Assembly: GCA_013349435.1 (NCBI GenBank)
Contig: DUZQ01000003.1
Span: 1 to 64,000 of the forward strand
Direction of reading: 5' to 3'
DNA: 64,000 bases
Origin: Planctomycetota bacterium
Lineage (GTDB): Bacteria; Planctomycetota; Phycisphaerae; Sedimentisphaerales; Anaerohalosphaeraceae
Of the stretch, positions 42,203 to 51,576 are shown piece by piece. A model generated the notes under the pieces. The model was not told the origin of the DNA. It ran no database searches and was given only the letters and a program-made list of their open reading frames with translations. A program made the position numbers and the translations under genes. The stretch's first letter is position 1. Each line of letters begins with the position of its first letter.

Positions 42203-42300
42203 CTTTCATTTCCATATCGATTGCAGTTCATATACTTCGAGATTATTGATTTTCAGGTCGTTAATCCTTTGCCCGCCGTCGCCGGCTCCGAACCTCATGC
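42203..42300. repeat. 98-bp direct repeat, copy 1
   Basis: It matches 43778-43875 at 97 of 98 positions (an A for G in the GAGATT-TTGATT segment is the only difference). Copy 2 is the 3' end of the GH32 gene at 43781. Confidence 0.95.
42206..42300 (-). pseudogene. GH32 3'-end fragment
   Basis: On the minus strand the repeat encodes the last 30 or so residues of the GH32 protein at 43781 (MRFGAGDGGQRINDL to ELQSIWK) and its stop. It is the leftover of a duplicated or deleted GH32 gene and lies in the gap between two intact genes. Confidence 0.85.
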
Positions 42301-42327
42301 TTTTTGTTTTGGTCTGTCATCCTATGC

Positions 42328-43746
42328 CTACTCGTGAACTCGTAACAGGCACTTATGAACATCTACTTTGCCTCCTTCCACACTGAACATCAGAGTAGAT
42401 TCCATGGGCCACCACTTATCAACGATACAGGTCTGCGCAAACTGGTCATTGATAAAGCATTCAATCAACGTATCATCAACGAACACCTGGATTTTGACCG
42501 ATTCCGAAGTGTCCACCGGGCAGGGACGACCATAGGGACGCCCAAGGTCAATGCCGGGGCCGTTAACTGAAAGTGTTGCCTGGCTGGGAATAAGACCCAG
42601 GTGATACTTACCACCAAAAGAAATCGTAATCCGGCTTTGAGGGTCCATCTTGATACGGTAGTCCAACATATAGGCGGGCGGCACAGCGAGTGAAGTTCGC
42701 GATGGTTGTTCTGTCAGATCTATGGCTGTCTTGTTGAAAAAAGCGACAATCTCTTCAGCCGGTTTCATGTAAAGCAGACCTTCAGGTCCTTCATAAACCT
42801 CGCGCGGTATGGGCATTGAGCGTCCGCTCCACCCTCCGAACCACAAGTAGCGTTTCCCGTCCCAGGTCGTCTTTGCCGCCTGGCCGGCCGTGTCTAATTC
42901 ACGCACTAAAATAGAATTCCAGAATTTCGGGCGAATGTATGGGCCCCGGGCACTTTTTGCATAACTATACCCGAAATCATTTCCGATTATATAATGAGTA
43001 TTCCCAAACCTCAGATAGCTTGGTGTTTCATCACCAGGAACTCCCTCGATTGGCATTTCCTGTTTCCAATTGATCAGATCATCAGATGTCAGCAGGGCAA
43101 AACGCCCCCACCATTGATTGGGAACGTTTGCAAATAAAATCATCCAGTATTCCCTGCTTTCCGGATTCCAGAATATTTCAGGATCGCGGAAATCACGGGT
43201 GGGATGATTGGCATAATGAATACCATCCGGTGCTATCATGTGCTCCGGATGTTTTGTCCAATTGATAAGGTCTCGGCTTGTTGCGTGGGATATAAATTCC
43301 CTACCCTTGGGATTTAAAGGATTCCAATTCGTGTACCAGGCATGAAAAACCCCGTCTTTCTCTATGACGTCACCGGTGAAAATACAGCCCCCATCCGGTC
43401 CTGTTGGATCGTTCTTATCAACACTTAATGCCGCAGGCAGTTCTTTCCAGTTCACTAAATCCGTCGATACAATATGTTCCCAATTTACATCATAGTTGCC
43501 TGCGGGATTGGTTAAATAAAAAACGTGGTACTCACCGTTCCAATAGAAAGGCATCGGGTCACCAAATCCACGACGACCAGGTACGAATCGGAATCGTGAA
43601 CGCTGGGGCTTTTTATTAGCCGACTCTTCCTTGGCTGCGTGGGCACTATTTTCAACCGCCGTTGCAGCGCCGGCGTGTGCGACACACGATATGGTGAGAC
43701 TAATTACAGTAAGAACGTATTTACTTATAATAATATTCTTTCCCAT
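42328..43746 (-). CDS. GH32 fructosidase, secreted
   Basis: The ATG at 43746 gives 472 residues (an upstream extension into the repeat-derived sequence is not credible). A signal peptide (VLTVISLTISCVAHAGA) is followed by a GH32 propeller: GFGDPMPFYWNG with nucleophile D63, RDP at 187-189, and GDETPSYL where E240 stands at the ECP acid/base position (ETP). A short C-terminal sandwich with VQVFVDDTLIECFIND-like sequence completes it. It is not closely similar to the other GH32 proteins here, so it is a separate lineage with perhaps a different linkage preference. Confidence 0.85.
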   Translation of the reverse strand: MGKNIIISKYVLTVISLTISCVAHAGAATAVENSAHAAKEESANKKPQRSRFRFVPGRRGFGDPMPFYWNGEYHVFYLTNPAGNYDVNWEHIVSTDLVNWKELPAALSVDKNDPTGPDGGCIFTGDVIEKDGVFHAWYTNWNPLNPKGREFISHATSRDLINWTKHPEHMIAPDGIHYANHPTRDFRDPEIFWNPESREYWMILFANVPNQWWGRFALLTSDDLINWKQEMPIEGVPGDETPSYLRFGNTHYIIGNDFGYSYAKSARGPYIRPKFWNSILVRELDTAGQAAKTTWDGKRYLWFGGWSGRSMPIPREVYEGPEGLLYMKPAEEIVAFFNKTAIDLTEQPSRTSLAVPPAYMLDYRIKMDPQSRITISFGGKYHLGLIPSQATLSVNGPGIDLGRPYGRPCPVDTSESVKIQVFVDDTLIECFINDQFAQTCIVDKWWPMESTLMFSVEGGKVDVHKCLLRVHE

Positions 43747-43777
43747 GTAGTATATGCTTCCTGGTTTTTCTAAATGG

Positions 43778-43875
43778 CTTTCATTTCCATATCGATTGCA
43801 GTTCATATACTTCGAGATTGTTGATTTTCAGGTCGTTAATCCTTTGCCCGCCGTCGCCGGCTCCGAACCTCATGC
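43778..43875. repeat. 98-bp direct repeat, copy 2
   Basis: This is the native copy, within the 3' end of the GH32 gene at 43781. With copy 1 at 42203 it flanks a unit of 1,575 bp that contains the 42328 GH32 gene and could be lost or amplified by recombination. Confidence 0.95.
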
Positions 43876-45565
43876 CCCTTTTTTCGGGATTGAGTTTTCT
43901 GGGCAAAATCATAGTAAATCTTCCATGGTCAACGAACACTTCCAGGCTGGTGCGGTCCACAATGAACTCATAGAACATCCTGTTGCTGCCTAAATCGGGC
44001 AGATATTTTATCTTAAATGACTCGGCCTGGCCGACCTCTGTGTTGAAGTAAAATATATTCGGCTTTAGTGTGTAGTACAGGACATCTTCGTCAAAGATGA
44101 TACTGTATGCAATAGCGTTTATGTTTTCGATTTCACATTTGACATGCAGCAAACCGGAATCAATGTCCCTGAGCTTTCTGTTGGCCTGCTCCACCGTAAG
44201 GCTGTCCCATTTGTGGGCTTTTTTATGGAGTTTTTCTATTTCCTTCACCGGCTCATTAAACATCCTTATTCCGTTTGCGGTTTTTCTCAGAGTAAGCTCG
44301 GTGGGAAAGCTCATCAACCCGTTAAAGGCAGGCGCCGGCTCTGGAATCTCGACCCAGCCGGGGATCTCTATATAGCCGACCTGAATCCGGCGTCCGTCAC
44401 TTTTTGGAACATTTGTAAATGTCTGCGCCGCAAAGAACTTTCCCTGAAGATAATTGAACATTCCCAGTTGGGGGGTAAATTTCTTCCCGTCGAAATCACC
44501 GACCAGATAGTCCCCGGAAACGCCGTACATAACCCATTTGGTGTTTTTGGGATTGCCGTCCACCGGAAGCTCAAACAGTTCCGGACACTCCCAGAAAGTC
44601 TGGGTATGGCTCTGGTATTCCCATTTTTTCAGGTCATCGGAAGTAAATATGGAGTGGCCGATACGCTCATAAACAACCATAACCCACTTGCCCGTTGGTT
44701 CATGCCAAAACACTTTCGGGTCGCGGGCGTTGTCTGTACCGAGTATATCGAAGCGGTCACCGATAACAGGGTTATTTTCATAATCCGTAAAGGTTCTGCC
44801 CTTATCATTCGAATAGGCAATATTCTGACAGGAAGCCTCCCGGCCGTTAAGTAACATTGTAGTCGCATAAATGGCAACCATAACATCATTTTTCCCGGTC
44901 TTAAAACCGGCTGTATTCTTATAATCGATTACGCTGCTGCCGGAGTAGATGCCGGCAAGTTCGTGTCTGTACAGGGCGTCCGGCAGTTGTTTCCAGTGCA
45001 CCAGGTCGGTGCTCACGGCGTGTCCCCAGTGCGGCTGTCCCCAGTAGTAGCCGTAGGGATAGTGCTGGAAGAAAAGATGATACTGTCCGTCGTAATAAAC
45101 CAGGCCGTTGGGGTCGTTAATCCAGCCCCGAATAGTGGAAAAATGAAGCTGTGGGCGATGCTTTTCCTTATATACATCTTTAAGATATTCTCTTTCGTCG
45201 GACTGGTAAACCAGACCAAGACCTTTTTTCTTTCTCCCGCGTCTGGTTCTAAGCACGGCCTTTTTGCCTTTGAATTCACTTATATCGGCGAATACCCAGA
45301 AATCAGGCTCGGAATCCGGAAGGAAAATATCAATGGTTCGTACAACTTTATCATCGATGACAAGTTCCAGCGTTACCCGGTCGTGCTCGTTGTATGACAC
45401 GGGCAAATTGAGGTATCGTTTGTCGATTAGGAATTCCCGCTTATTTGCGTTGTTGCTTTCCGATGTAGTCCCAATCTTTGCCAAAGCACCCCTGACCAGA
45501 AATGTTGAGCCGGAAACGGCTGCGGTTTTTGCCAGAAATGTCCTTCTGTCAAGTTTCTTTCTCAT
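43781..45565 (-). CDS. GH32 fructan hydrolase, Tat-exported
   Basis: A 594-residue protein with a Tat signal (DRRTFLAKTAAVSGSTFLV), an N-terminal beta-sandwich (about 45-110), the GH32 propeller and the C-terminal sandwich. Catalytic motifs are canonical: WINDPNG with D151, ARDP at 280-283, and WECP with E326. It shares long identical blocks with the protein at 19088 (HWGHAVSTDLVHWKQLP, WECPELFELPVDGNP), so the two are in-locus paralogues with different export routes. Exo-levanase or inulinase activity is expected. Confidence 0.92.
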   Translation of the reverse strand: MRKKLDRRTFLAKTAAVSGSTFLVRGALAKIGTTSESNNANKREFLIDKRYLNLPVSYNEHDRVTLELVIDDKVVRTIDIFLPDSEPDFWVFADISEFKGKKAVLRTRRGRKKKGLGLVYQSDEREYLKDVYKEKHRPQLHFSTIRGWINDPNGLVYYDGQYHLFFQHYPYGYYWGQPHWGHAVSTDLVHWKQLPDALYRHELAGIYSGSSVIDYKNTAGFKTGKNDVMVAIYATTMLLNGREASCQNIAYSNDKGRTFTDYENNPVIGDRFDILGTDNARDPKVFWHEPTGKWVMVVYERIGHSIFTSDDLKKWEYQSHTQTFWECPELFELPVDGNPKNTKWVMYGVSGDYLVGDFDGKKFTPQLGMFNYLQGKFFAAQTFTNVPKSDGRRIQVGYIEIPGWVEIPEPAPAFNGLMSFPTELTLRKTANGIRMFNEPVKEIEKLHKKAHKWDSLTVEQANRKLRDIDSGLLHVKCEIENINAIAYSIIFDEDVLYYTLKPNIFYFNTEVGQAESFKIKYLPDLGSNRMFYEFIVDRTSLEVFVDHGRFTMILPRKLNPEKRGMRFGAGDGGQRINDLKINNLEVYELQSIWK

Positions 45566-45674
45566 ATATACCTCCTGTCACAAAATGAACGGTTAATTAA
45601 TCTTTTTCCAATCGGTATCTGCGGATTTTAACCGAAAGATAAAGCCGATTCCATATAAACTTTTTGGACGACGG

Positions 45675-45878
45675 TCAACCGCCCAATATAGTGCGTTTAT
45701 ATTGCAGGACTGGCGAACCTTTCTGCACGATAACGAAGTTGTCACCCGTACTTGTATCAAAATCCATCATTGCTCCACCCATATCCCTGAACAGCATTCC
45801 GTTGCGATATACTGTTACACCTGTCTGTTCGCCCCGGGGATTGCGCAATTTGCATTTTTCCATCTCAATGAATTTTTC
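45675..45878 (-). pseudogene. GH95 C-terminal fragment
   Basis: The frame encodes KFIEMEKCKLRNPRG, then VTVYRNG, GDNFVIV and YKRTILGG, matching the last 60 or so residues of the esterase-GH95 protein at 51577 (KCRLRNPWG, VTIYRNG, GDNFVIV, YKRAILGD). Nothing of the catalytic barrel remains. It is joined directly to the sulfatase fragment upstream. Confidence 0.8.
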
Positions 45879-46288
45879 CTATAATGGCCGTCTGGTATCC
45901 CGACTTTTGCAGAATTTTCTGAAATTGCTGCTGATCATGGTTGAATCCGCCTCTATTATCATATTTTCCATGCAGGTGACTATGTTTACCGGTGAGCAGG
46001 GTTGAACGGCTTGGGGCGCAAATCGAATTGACAACATAAGCCCTATCAAAGACCATGCCTTCTGTTGCGATGCTGTCGATATTGCCGGTAAGGTTTTCAT
46101 TTCTAAATCGTCCGCCATAAGCACCGATAGGTTAGAAAGCGTGATCATCAGGGAAGAGCCAAATAATATTAAGGTCTGCTTTTGTTCGAAGCAAAGCCTG
46201 AACCCTTTTGAGAAGATACACTGCAACCGGATAAAGTTAATCCCGCTACACCCGCTCCAATAGTTTTTATAAACTGGCGTCTATCCAC
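45865..46288 (-). pseudogene. sulfatase N-terminal fragment with frameshift and stop
   Basis: From a GTG near 46288 the minus strand encodes a Tat/lipoprotein signal (DRRQFIKTIGAGVAGLTLSGC). One extra T then shifts the frame at the expected RPNIIW. It continues NIIWLFPDDHAF, an in-frame TAA, IGAYGGRFRN, and ICAPSRSTLLTG with the sulfatase C-x-P-S-R modification site. It stops after SGYQTAIIGKIH, where a live sulfatase would go on with GKWHL. At least three lesions: frameshift, nonsense codon, and loss of the C-terminal two thirds. Confidence 0.8.
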
Positions 46289-46319
46289 TTTAAATTTCTC
46301 TAATATGTTTGTAAATATA

Positions 46320-48092
46320 TCACAGTTTTGTTACATAGACGAAGTACGACCCGCCCAGGTCTTTACCGTTTTTATCATAGAGAAACGTCTGCAAGCGAGG
46401 TTTATCACCTTTTTTGAGATTAATTGTAAAGGTTGCATTAGTTTCTCTCGGTGAAGTCTTGGCTGTCATTTCCTTGGCGCCAACTATAAGCTTTACACTG
46501 GAGACCTTCCTGCCCCCAAGCTTTTCATCGAGGCTTTGCAGTCTATCACCAAACGCCGCCCCCGACTGCTTCGGCCAGCCGTAAGCCTCAACCTTATACC
46601 GACCGGTCTCTTCCACATGCAGCAGCCAGTAGCCGTTCTTCACTCCCGGCATCCCAACCTGCTCCCACTCATCCACACCCCACTGACCTCCATGTGTCAC
46701 AAACCAGTGGGCCGAGCACAAAAACGTTGTCGGCTCGGTATCAACGCCGATATTAATAACACTTTTGAGCCCCTCAAAAGAACTCATTCTTTCCGTCCAT
46801 CGGGCATGATACTCCCTCAACTCTTTGGCGATATCCGGATGCTTATCGATAATGTTTCTTCTCTGGCCGGCATCTTCCGTGATATTATACAACTCATCAC
46901 CATTCACCAGCCGCCATTTATTCCACATCACCGTACCAGGATCTTTGAAGTCGTAAATCTGAATCACTATCTTACGGTCAGCTAGCTTAGTTTCTTTCCC
47001 GCTTATAAGGCCAGCCAGGCTTATCCCGTCAAATTTAACACCCGCAGGCCTTTCAATGTTGCATAAATCAAGCAGCGTCGGCACCAAATCCATCCCCTGA
47101 GCGAGCTCATCTATATCGCGCGGCTTATTGATACCCGCCGCCGGCCATCTAAAGAAAAACGGCACCCTGTGTCCGCCATCATAGTAAGAATTCTTCCCGC
47201 CACGCATACCAGCGTTATAAACTTCAGTACCACAACAGCTTCCATTGTCGGTCATATAGATAAAAATCGTGTTTTCCTTCAGGCCGGTTTTATTCAGGAA
47301 CTGCTCCATGCGTCCCATGTTCTCATCGAACTGTGTGATCATCCCTAAAAAGGCTCCTTCCTCCTCGTACATCCTCTCATACTTCTCGGCCACCAGAAGT
47401 GGCCCATGCGGCACATTGACAGGTATATAGCAGAAAAAGGGCTTACCTTTTTCTTGCTGCTTGGTCATCCACTTCATTGCCTCATTGAAGAAAACATCCG
47501 TGCAGTACCCATTGTACTTTTCCAGTGTGCCGTTGTGCTCATATGTGTCGTCGAAGTAGTCGTTGTCCCAGTAATCCATCAAAGATGCAATTCCCCACGA
47601 CGCATGATGAACCGTCTCATCGAATCCACGGTCCTGAGGTCTGTAAGGATGGTTATCACCGAGATGCCACTTGCCGAATTGCCCGGTAGTATAACCGCCG
47701 GCCTTAAACATCTCACCTATAGTCGGTATCTGGGGCCGGATCTCCGATAGGCCCGGCAACAGATATCCCGTACCGTTACGGAGACAGTGCGTTCCGGTCA
47801 TAAGCTCGCCGCGCGTAGGAATACACTGCGGTGCAACATGAAAATCCGTAAACCTCGTACACTCTGCGTAAAGCTTATCAATGTTCGGCGTTTTCAACGT
47901 AGGATGGCCGTGACACGCAAGGTCACCATAACCTTGGTCATCGGTCAAAATAAAAATAACATTCGGTTTTGAGTCAATGGACTTATCAAATGAGTTTAAC
48001 ATCGATTGTGCACAACCGCCCACAGAAACCGACAATAATGAAACTGCGCCTGCCTTCTTCAGAAAATGCCTTCGGGAGATATTGTTAGGCAT
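46320..48092 (-). CDS. S1-family sulfatase, Tat lipoprotein
   Basis: The ATG at 48092 gives 590 residues with a Tat signal (SRRHFLKKAGAV) and a lipobox (VGGC). Metal site DDQGYGD (51-57), formylglycine site C90 in CIPTRGELMTG (C-x-P-x-R) and GKWHLGD are present, so the protein should be active after FGly maturation, which needs a maturase (FGE or anSME) encoded elsewhere. A beta-rich extension of about 130 residues at the C-terminus is shared with the next sulfatase (WxxxxxxSGxY-type and YYVYIKRI/YFVYVTKL ends). Likely target: a sulfated sugar of the glycan. Confidence 0.9.
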   Translation of the reverse strand: MPNNISRRHFLKKAGAVSLLSVSVGGCAQSMLNSFDKSIDSKPNVIFILTDDQGYGDLACHGHPTLKTPNIDKLYAECTRFTDFHVAPQCIPTRGELMTGTHCLRNGTGYLLPGLSEIRPQIPTIGEMFKAGGYTTGQFGKWHLGDNHPYRPQDRGFDETVHHASWGIASLMDYWDNDYFDDTYEHNGTLEKYNGYCTDVFFNEAMKWMTKQQEKGKPFFCYIPVNVPHGPLLVAEKYERMYEEEGAFLGMITQFDENMGRMEQFLNKTGLKENTIFIYMTDNGSCCGTEVYNAGMRGGKNSYYDGGHRVPFFFRWPAAGINKPRDIDELAQGMDLVPTLLDLCNIERPAGVKFDGISLAGLISGKETKLADRKIVIQIYDFKDPGTVMWNKWRLVNGDELYNITEDAGQRRNIIDKHPDIAKELREYHARWTERMSSFEGLKSVINIGVDTEPTTFLCSAHWFVTHGGQWGVDEWEQVGMPGVKNGYWLLHVEETGRYKVEAYGWPKQSGAAFGDRLQSLDEKLGGRKVSSVKLIVGAKEMTAKTSPRETNATFTINLKKGDKPRLQTFLYDKNGKDLGGSYFVYVTKL

Positions 48093-48113
48093 AGCCTGTC
48101 TCTTCAATTCATC

Positions 48114-49913
48114 TTATATTCGTTTTATATAGACATAATACGCACCATAGGTTCTACCGTTACCCACATGGTTTACGAACCATCCCTGAACGCGGGTTGA
48201 GCCGGCCTTTAGTCGCACTTTGAACGTAACCTCCCGTGCTCTCGGTTCTATGGGTTTCGTCTGGTCGATATCAGCAACCTTTAGCCTTGCATGGGTCACG
48301 GTAAAGCCCTCGTAGTCGGGTTCTAATTCATGTATGCCGACGGTCCCGCTGATGGGTCTGTCCAATTCCCGGGGCCATCGCCTGAGGGCAAATTCGTACA
48401 GCCCGGACCGGGCAACATCGACCGCCCAAAAGCCATCGGATGGTGCGCCCTCTTTAACCTGGTTTACATAAAAAACGACCTCACCGTGAAGGTCGTGACT
48501 GACCAGGCACGTCGGATTCTGCTTGTCGGAGCCAATAATAATCTCACTATACTCATCAAAACGTTCCGAGACATCATCCCACCATTTCTCATAGGCCGCG
48601 CGAAGTTCCTTGACAACCTCGGGATGTTGATTTGCAATATCTTTTTTCTGCTTCGGATCCGCCTTAATATCGTAAAGCTCGTGACCGTTAATTAGGCGCC
48701 ACCGGTCGGTCATCGTGGCACTGCGGCGCCACTTTATGGGATAATCAATACGTTGCGAATCGACCACCAGTGTCCGTTTGGGCCAGCTCGCACCTTCCCC
48801 GGCAATCAAAGGCACAAGACTCTTACCGTCAAATTTTACTTCCTGGGGCTTTTTTATACCGCACAGCTCTATCAACGTCGGCATCAAATCAATATGAGCC
48901 GTCAGCCGTTCGACATCGCGTCCACCAGCCAGCCCGCCTCGGGGCCAGTGGATAAAACACGGCACCCGATGACCCCCTTCGTATTGCGATCCTTTGGAAC
49001 CTCGCATGTGGCTGTTAAATTCATCCGGGCCACCCACAGGGTCGCCGCCGTTGTCCGTCATAAAAATTACAATTGTATTGTCAACCAGATTCATTTGAGA
49101 TAATCGCTTCATTAAGCGCCCGACATTTTCGTCGATATTTGCAAGCATGCCGTAAAAAAGGTGTGCATCTTCATACTCCAATCCTTTATCTTTGTACGGC
49201 CTGCTGTACTTCCCGGCAATGTGAAAAGGTGCATGCGCTGTGTTCGTCGGCAAGTAGCAAAAGAAAGGCTTCTCTCTATCTGCCGTGATGAAGTTCATCG
49301 CCTCATCAAACCACACATCCGCACAATAACCTTCGAATTTCTCTGGTTTTCCGTTGCGATAATACGTATCATCAAAGTAATCGTTCCCCCAATAATCGTT
49401 TCCGTGACCGATGCCGCCTCCCAGATGTATCACCGACTCGTCGAATCCCCTGTCCTGCGGCCTGAACGGATAGTTATCACCCAGGTGCCACTTACCGAAT
49501 ATACCGGTACGGTATCCGCCGGCCCGGAACACATCAGCGATTGTTACCTCATCTGCGCGCAGAAAATGTCTGCCCATAATCGTATGCCACACACCCGTCC
49601 GGACGTTGTACCTTCCCGTCAACAAGGCAGCACGTGTCGGTGAACATGTAGGGCTTACGTGGAAGTCGGTAAGGCGTACACTTTGTGCGTGCAAATTGTC
49701 AATGTTCGGCGTCTTCAAAACGGGGTTACCGTGACAACTCAAATGCCCATAACCCTGGTCGTCTGTCATAATCAAAACAACGTTCGGCCTGGAAACGACC
49801 GATTTAGAACAAGCTTCTGCCCCCCATCTGGCACATCCGCCTATACCTGCTGCCATTAATGAACTGGCCCCGGCCAGCTTAAGAAATTCTCTACGGCAAA
49901 TATTTTTATCCAT
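48114..49913 (-). CDS. S1-family sulfatase, Tat lipoprotein
   Basis: A 599-residue paralogue of the preceding sulfatase with a Tat signal (CRREFLKLAGA), lipobox (IGGC), DDQGYGH, formylglycine site C90 in CSPTRAALLTG and GKWHLGDNYPFRPQDRGFDE. The two genes are 21 nt apart and keep the same residue numbering up to the active site, so they are an old tandem duplication with divergent specificity. The C-terminal extension ends YGAYYVYIKRI. Confidence 0.92.
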   Translation of the reverse strand: MDKNICRREFLKLAGASSLMAAGIGGCARWGAEACSKSVVSRPNVVLIMTDDQGYGHLSCHGNPVLKTPNIDNLHAQSVRLTDFHVSPTCSPTRAALLTGRYNVRTGVWHTIMGRHFLRADEVTIADVFRAGGYRTGIFGKWHLGDNYPFRPQDRGFDESVIHLGGGIGHGNDYWGNDYFDDTYYRNGKPEKFEGYCADVWFDEAMNFITADREKPFFCYLPTNTAHAPFHIAGKYSRPYKDKGLEYEDAHLFYGMLANIDENVGRLMKRLSQMNLVDNTIVIFMTDNGGDPVGGPDEFNSHMRGSKGSQYEGGHRVPCFIHWPRGGLAGGRDVERLTAHIDLMPTLIELCGIKKPQEVKFDGKSLVPLIAGEGASWPKRTLVVDSQRIDYPIKWRRSATMTDRWRLINGHELYDIKADPKQKKDIANQHPEVVKELRAAYEKWWDDVSERFDEYSEIIIGSDKQNPTCLVSHDLHGEVVFYVNQVKEGAPSDGFWAVDVARSGLYEFALRRWPRELDRPISGTVGIHELEPDYEGFTVTHARLKVADIDQTKPIEPRAREVTFKVRLKAGSTRVQGWFVNHVGNGRTYGAYYVYIKRI

Positions 49914-50037
49914 AGCCTATCCCCTCATCAGTTTTATAGTGTTTTTTGTTTTCATTTTTTCTTGTCCTGTCGAATTTTTAACCGAGCATTTTGAACTTAA
50001 TTCGGGTTTTTGCGTACCCATCCGGACCTGAAACAAT

Positions 50038-51456
50038 TCACTCAGAGACGGGCGTAATGGTAATTTTTGCTGATTTCCTCGAGCGCAGGTTGAGCCAGAT
50101 AACGAGGTTGGATTTTCCACTGACCTTTTCATAACCTGTTCGATAGTCTTTCCCCACCGCAAGTTTATTACCATCCAATGTGATTTCGGCACGACTATTT
50201 CCCCATCCCTGAATAACAAATGTCGGATTTTCGATGAATACCTGTTTATCACCCCGGGCCGCCTCGGCGAGTGTTAGCTCAAGCTTCCTGGGACCATCCT
50301 GGCAGGGCAGAATATACGCTCGTTGCGTGGGGTCATATATCTGAACCTTGTATTTCGGCTCAAGCCCGCTCATCTTCACCTGCGGCGGCCGAATCCACGA
50401 CTGAGCCAACCCCAAAAGTTCCTCCCTGGGATCCTTTGCCCGGGTCATGCCGGACAGGTACACCTGTTCGAGAATGTTGTCGGTACGCCGCCAGTGCCAC
50501 CAATTGAGGACATGACCCAATGAAGTTGCATAGCCGCCGTTTGTCCCTTTGAGCCATGTCTGAAAGACGTGGGGCAGTTCACCTTCGGGCCTATACGGCT
50601 CGTTTTCCGTACCCTGAGGAATACAAATGGTAAATGGCCGGTATTCAGACTTCAGATTGATTAATTTGATATTGGCACGATCGAATATTCCAAAACTGTC
50701 CGGATAGGGTTTATAACAGATCGTCTTGCTGCGCCCATCCATCATGATCAGGGTGATTGGTGACACTTCAATATCATCCTGCGGCAGATGCCCCTTCTGG
50801 CCGAAAATAAAATCCTCCTGAAACTCATGAACAACATTCGGCGGAATCTCGCGAATGGGCTCAACGTCTCCGAATGTCTCGTCCGTTACCGTAAGACTCT
50901 GACCGGCTACCCCGCTGTAAATCCGAACATGACGAGTATGCGTACCGTCCGGATAAATATAATACCACTCATCCGTCCAGTCGCCCTTGCCGTATGGCGA
51001 GCCGCTCGGAATATCATTATGCGCGATGCGGCCGTCAGGATCCGCAATAGCTGCTCGACAGCGTACAATTATCCGAGCTGAATTCTGACTTTCAATCCAC
51101 ATCCGCGCAGAACGTGCTTTTTTATCCCACAATATCTCACAAGAACTCGACGCCTTGGGATCGTACGTCTCCGTCCATCCGTTAGAAAAATGGATCCCGT
51201 TCTCCGTGACCATACAGGGATAGCACGGCATACTAAAACGCATAATCGTTGGCACCAGATCGAAAAACACTTCCACCGCCACACGACGAAGCTCACGAGG
51301 AACCTGCGAACTCGGCTCCTCCAGATACTTCACCTCCGGCTTAGTTGTCCCGACGGCATAAAACTTCTCTGAAGCGGCACCAAGTTGTGGGCATGTACAA
51401 ACACAGATTAATGTAAGCGAACAAAACACTATTGCACAACGGATTTTGTATTGCAT
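50038..51456 (-). CDS. unrecognised secreted family, member 3
   Basis: A 472-residue protein with a signal peptide (IVFCSLTLICVCTC). It shares the ordered motifs of members 1 and 2: GIHFSNGWTE, NSARIIVRCRA, GSPYGKGDWTDEWYYIYPDG, SPITLIMMDGRSKTICYKPYP, ANIKLINLKSEYRPFTI, LAQSWIRPPQV, YDPTQRAYIL, NPTFVIQGWGNS and YRTGYEKVSGKSNLVIWL. Members 2 and 3 are the closest pair. It stands between the sulfatases and the esterase-GH95 gene. Confidence 0.75.
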   Translation of the reverse strand: MQYKIRCAIVFCSLTLICVCTCPQLGAASEKFYAVGTTKPEVKYLEEPSSQVPRELRRVAVEVFFDLVPTIMRFSMPCYPCMVTENGIHFSNGWTETYDPKASSSCEILWDKKARSARMWIESQNSARIIVRCRAAIADPDGRIAHNDIPSGSPYGKGDWTDEWYYIYPDGTHTRHVRIYSGVAGQSLTVTDETFGDVEPIREIPPNVVHEFQEDFIFGQKGHLPQDDIEVSPITLIMMDGRSKTICYKPYPDSFGIFDRANIKLINLKSEYRPFTICIPQGTENEPYRPEGELPHVFQTWLKGTNGGYATSLGHVLNWWHWRRTDNILEQVYLSGMTRAKDPREELLGLAQSWIRPPQVKMSGLEPKYKVQIYDPTQRAYILPCQDGPRKLELTLAEAARGDKQVFIENPTFVIQGWGNSRAEITLDGNKLAVGKDYRTGYEKVSGKSNLVIWLNLRSRKSAKITITPVSE

Positions 51457-51576
51457 GATAACACCTTTGTCCTTTATAAAAGAAACTCACAGATATTTTT
51501 TACTCAAACCGGTCGCTTTTACCCGAAGCCGCCCGTTCAAGTAAACCAGTTTACATCTCAGATTCTTCGATGACGG

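Noticed and set aside
42163-42231. Upstream extension of the 40393 propeller protein into MNCNRYGNE...
   Set aside because: This sequence is the antisense-frame reading of the duplicated GH32 3' end. The ATG at 42162 has a ribosome-binding site and a signal peptide.
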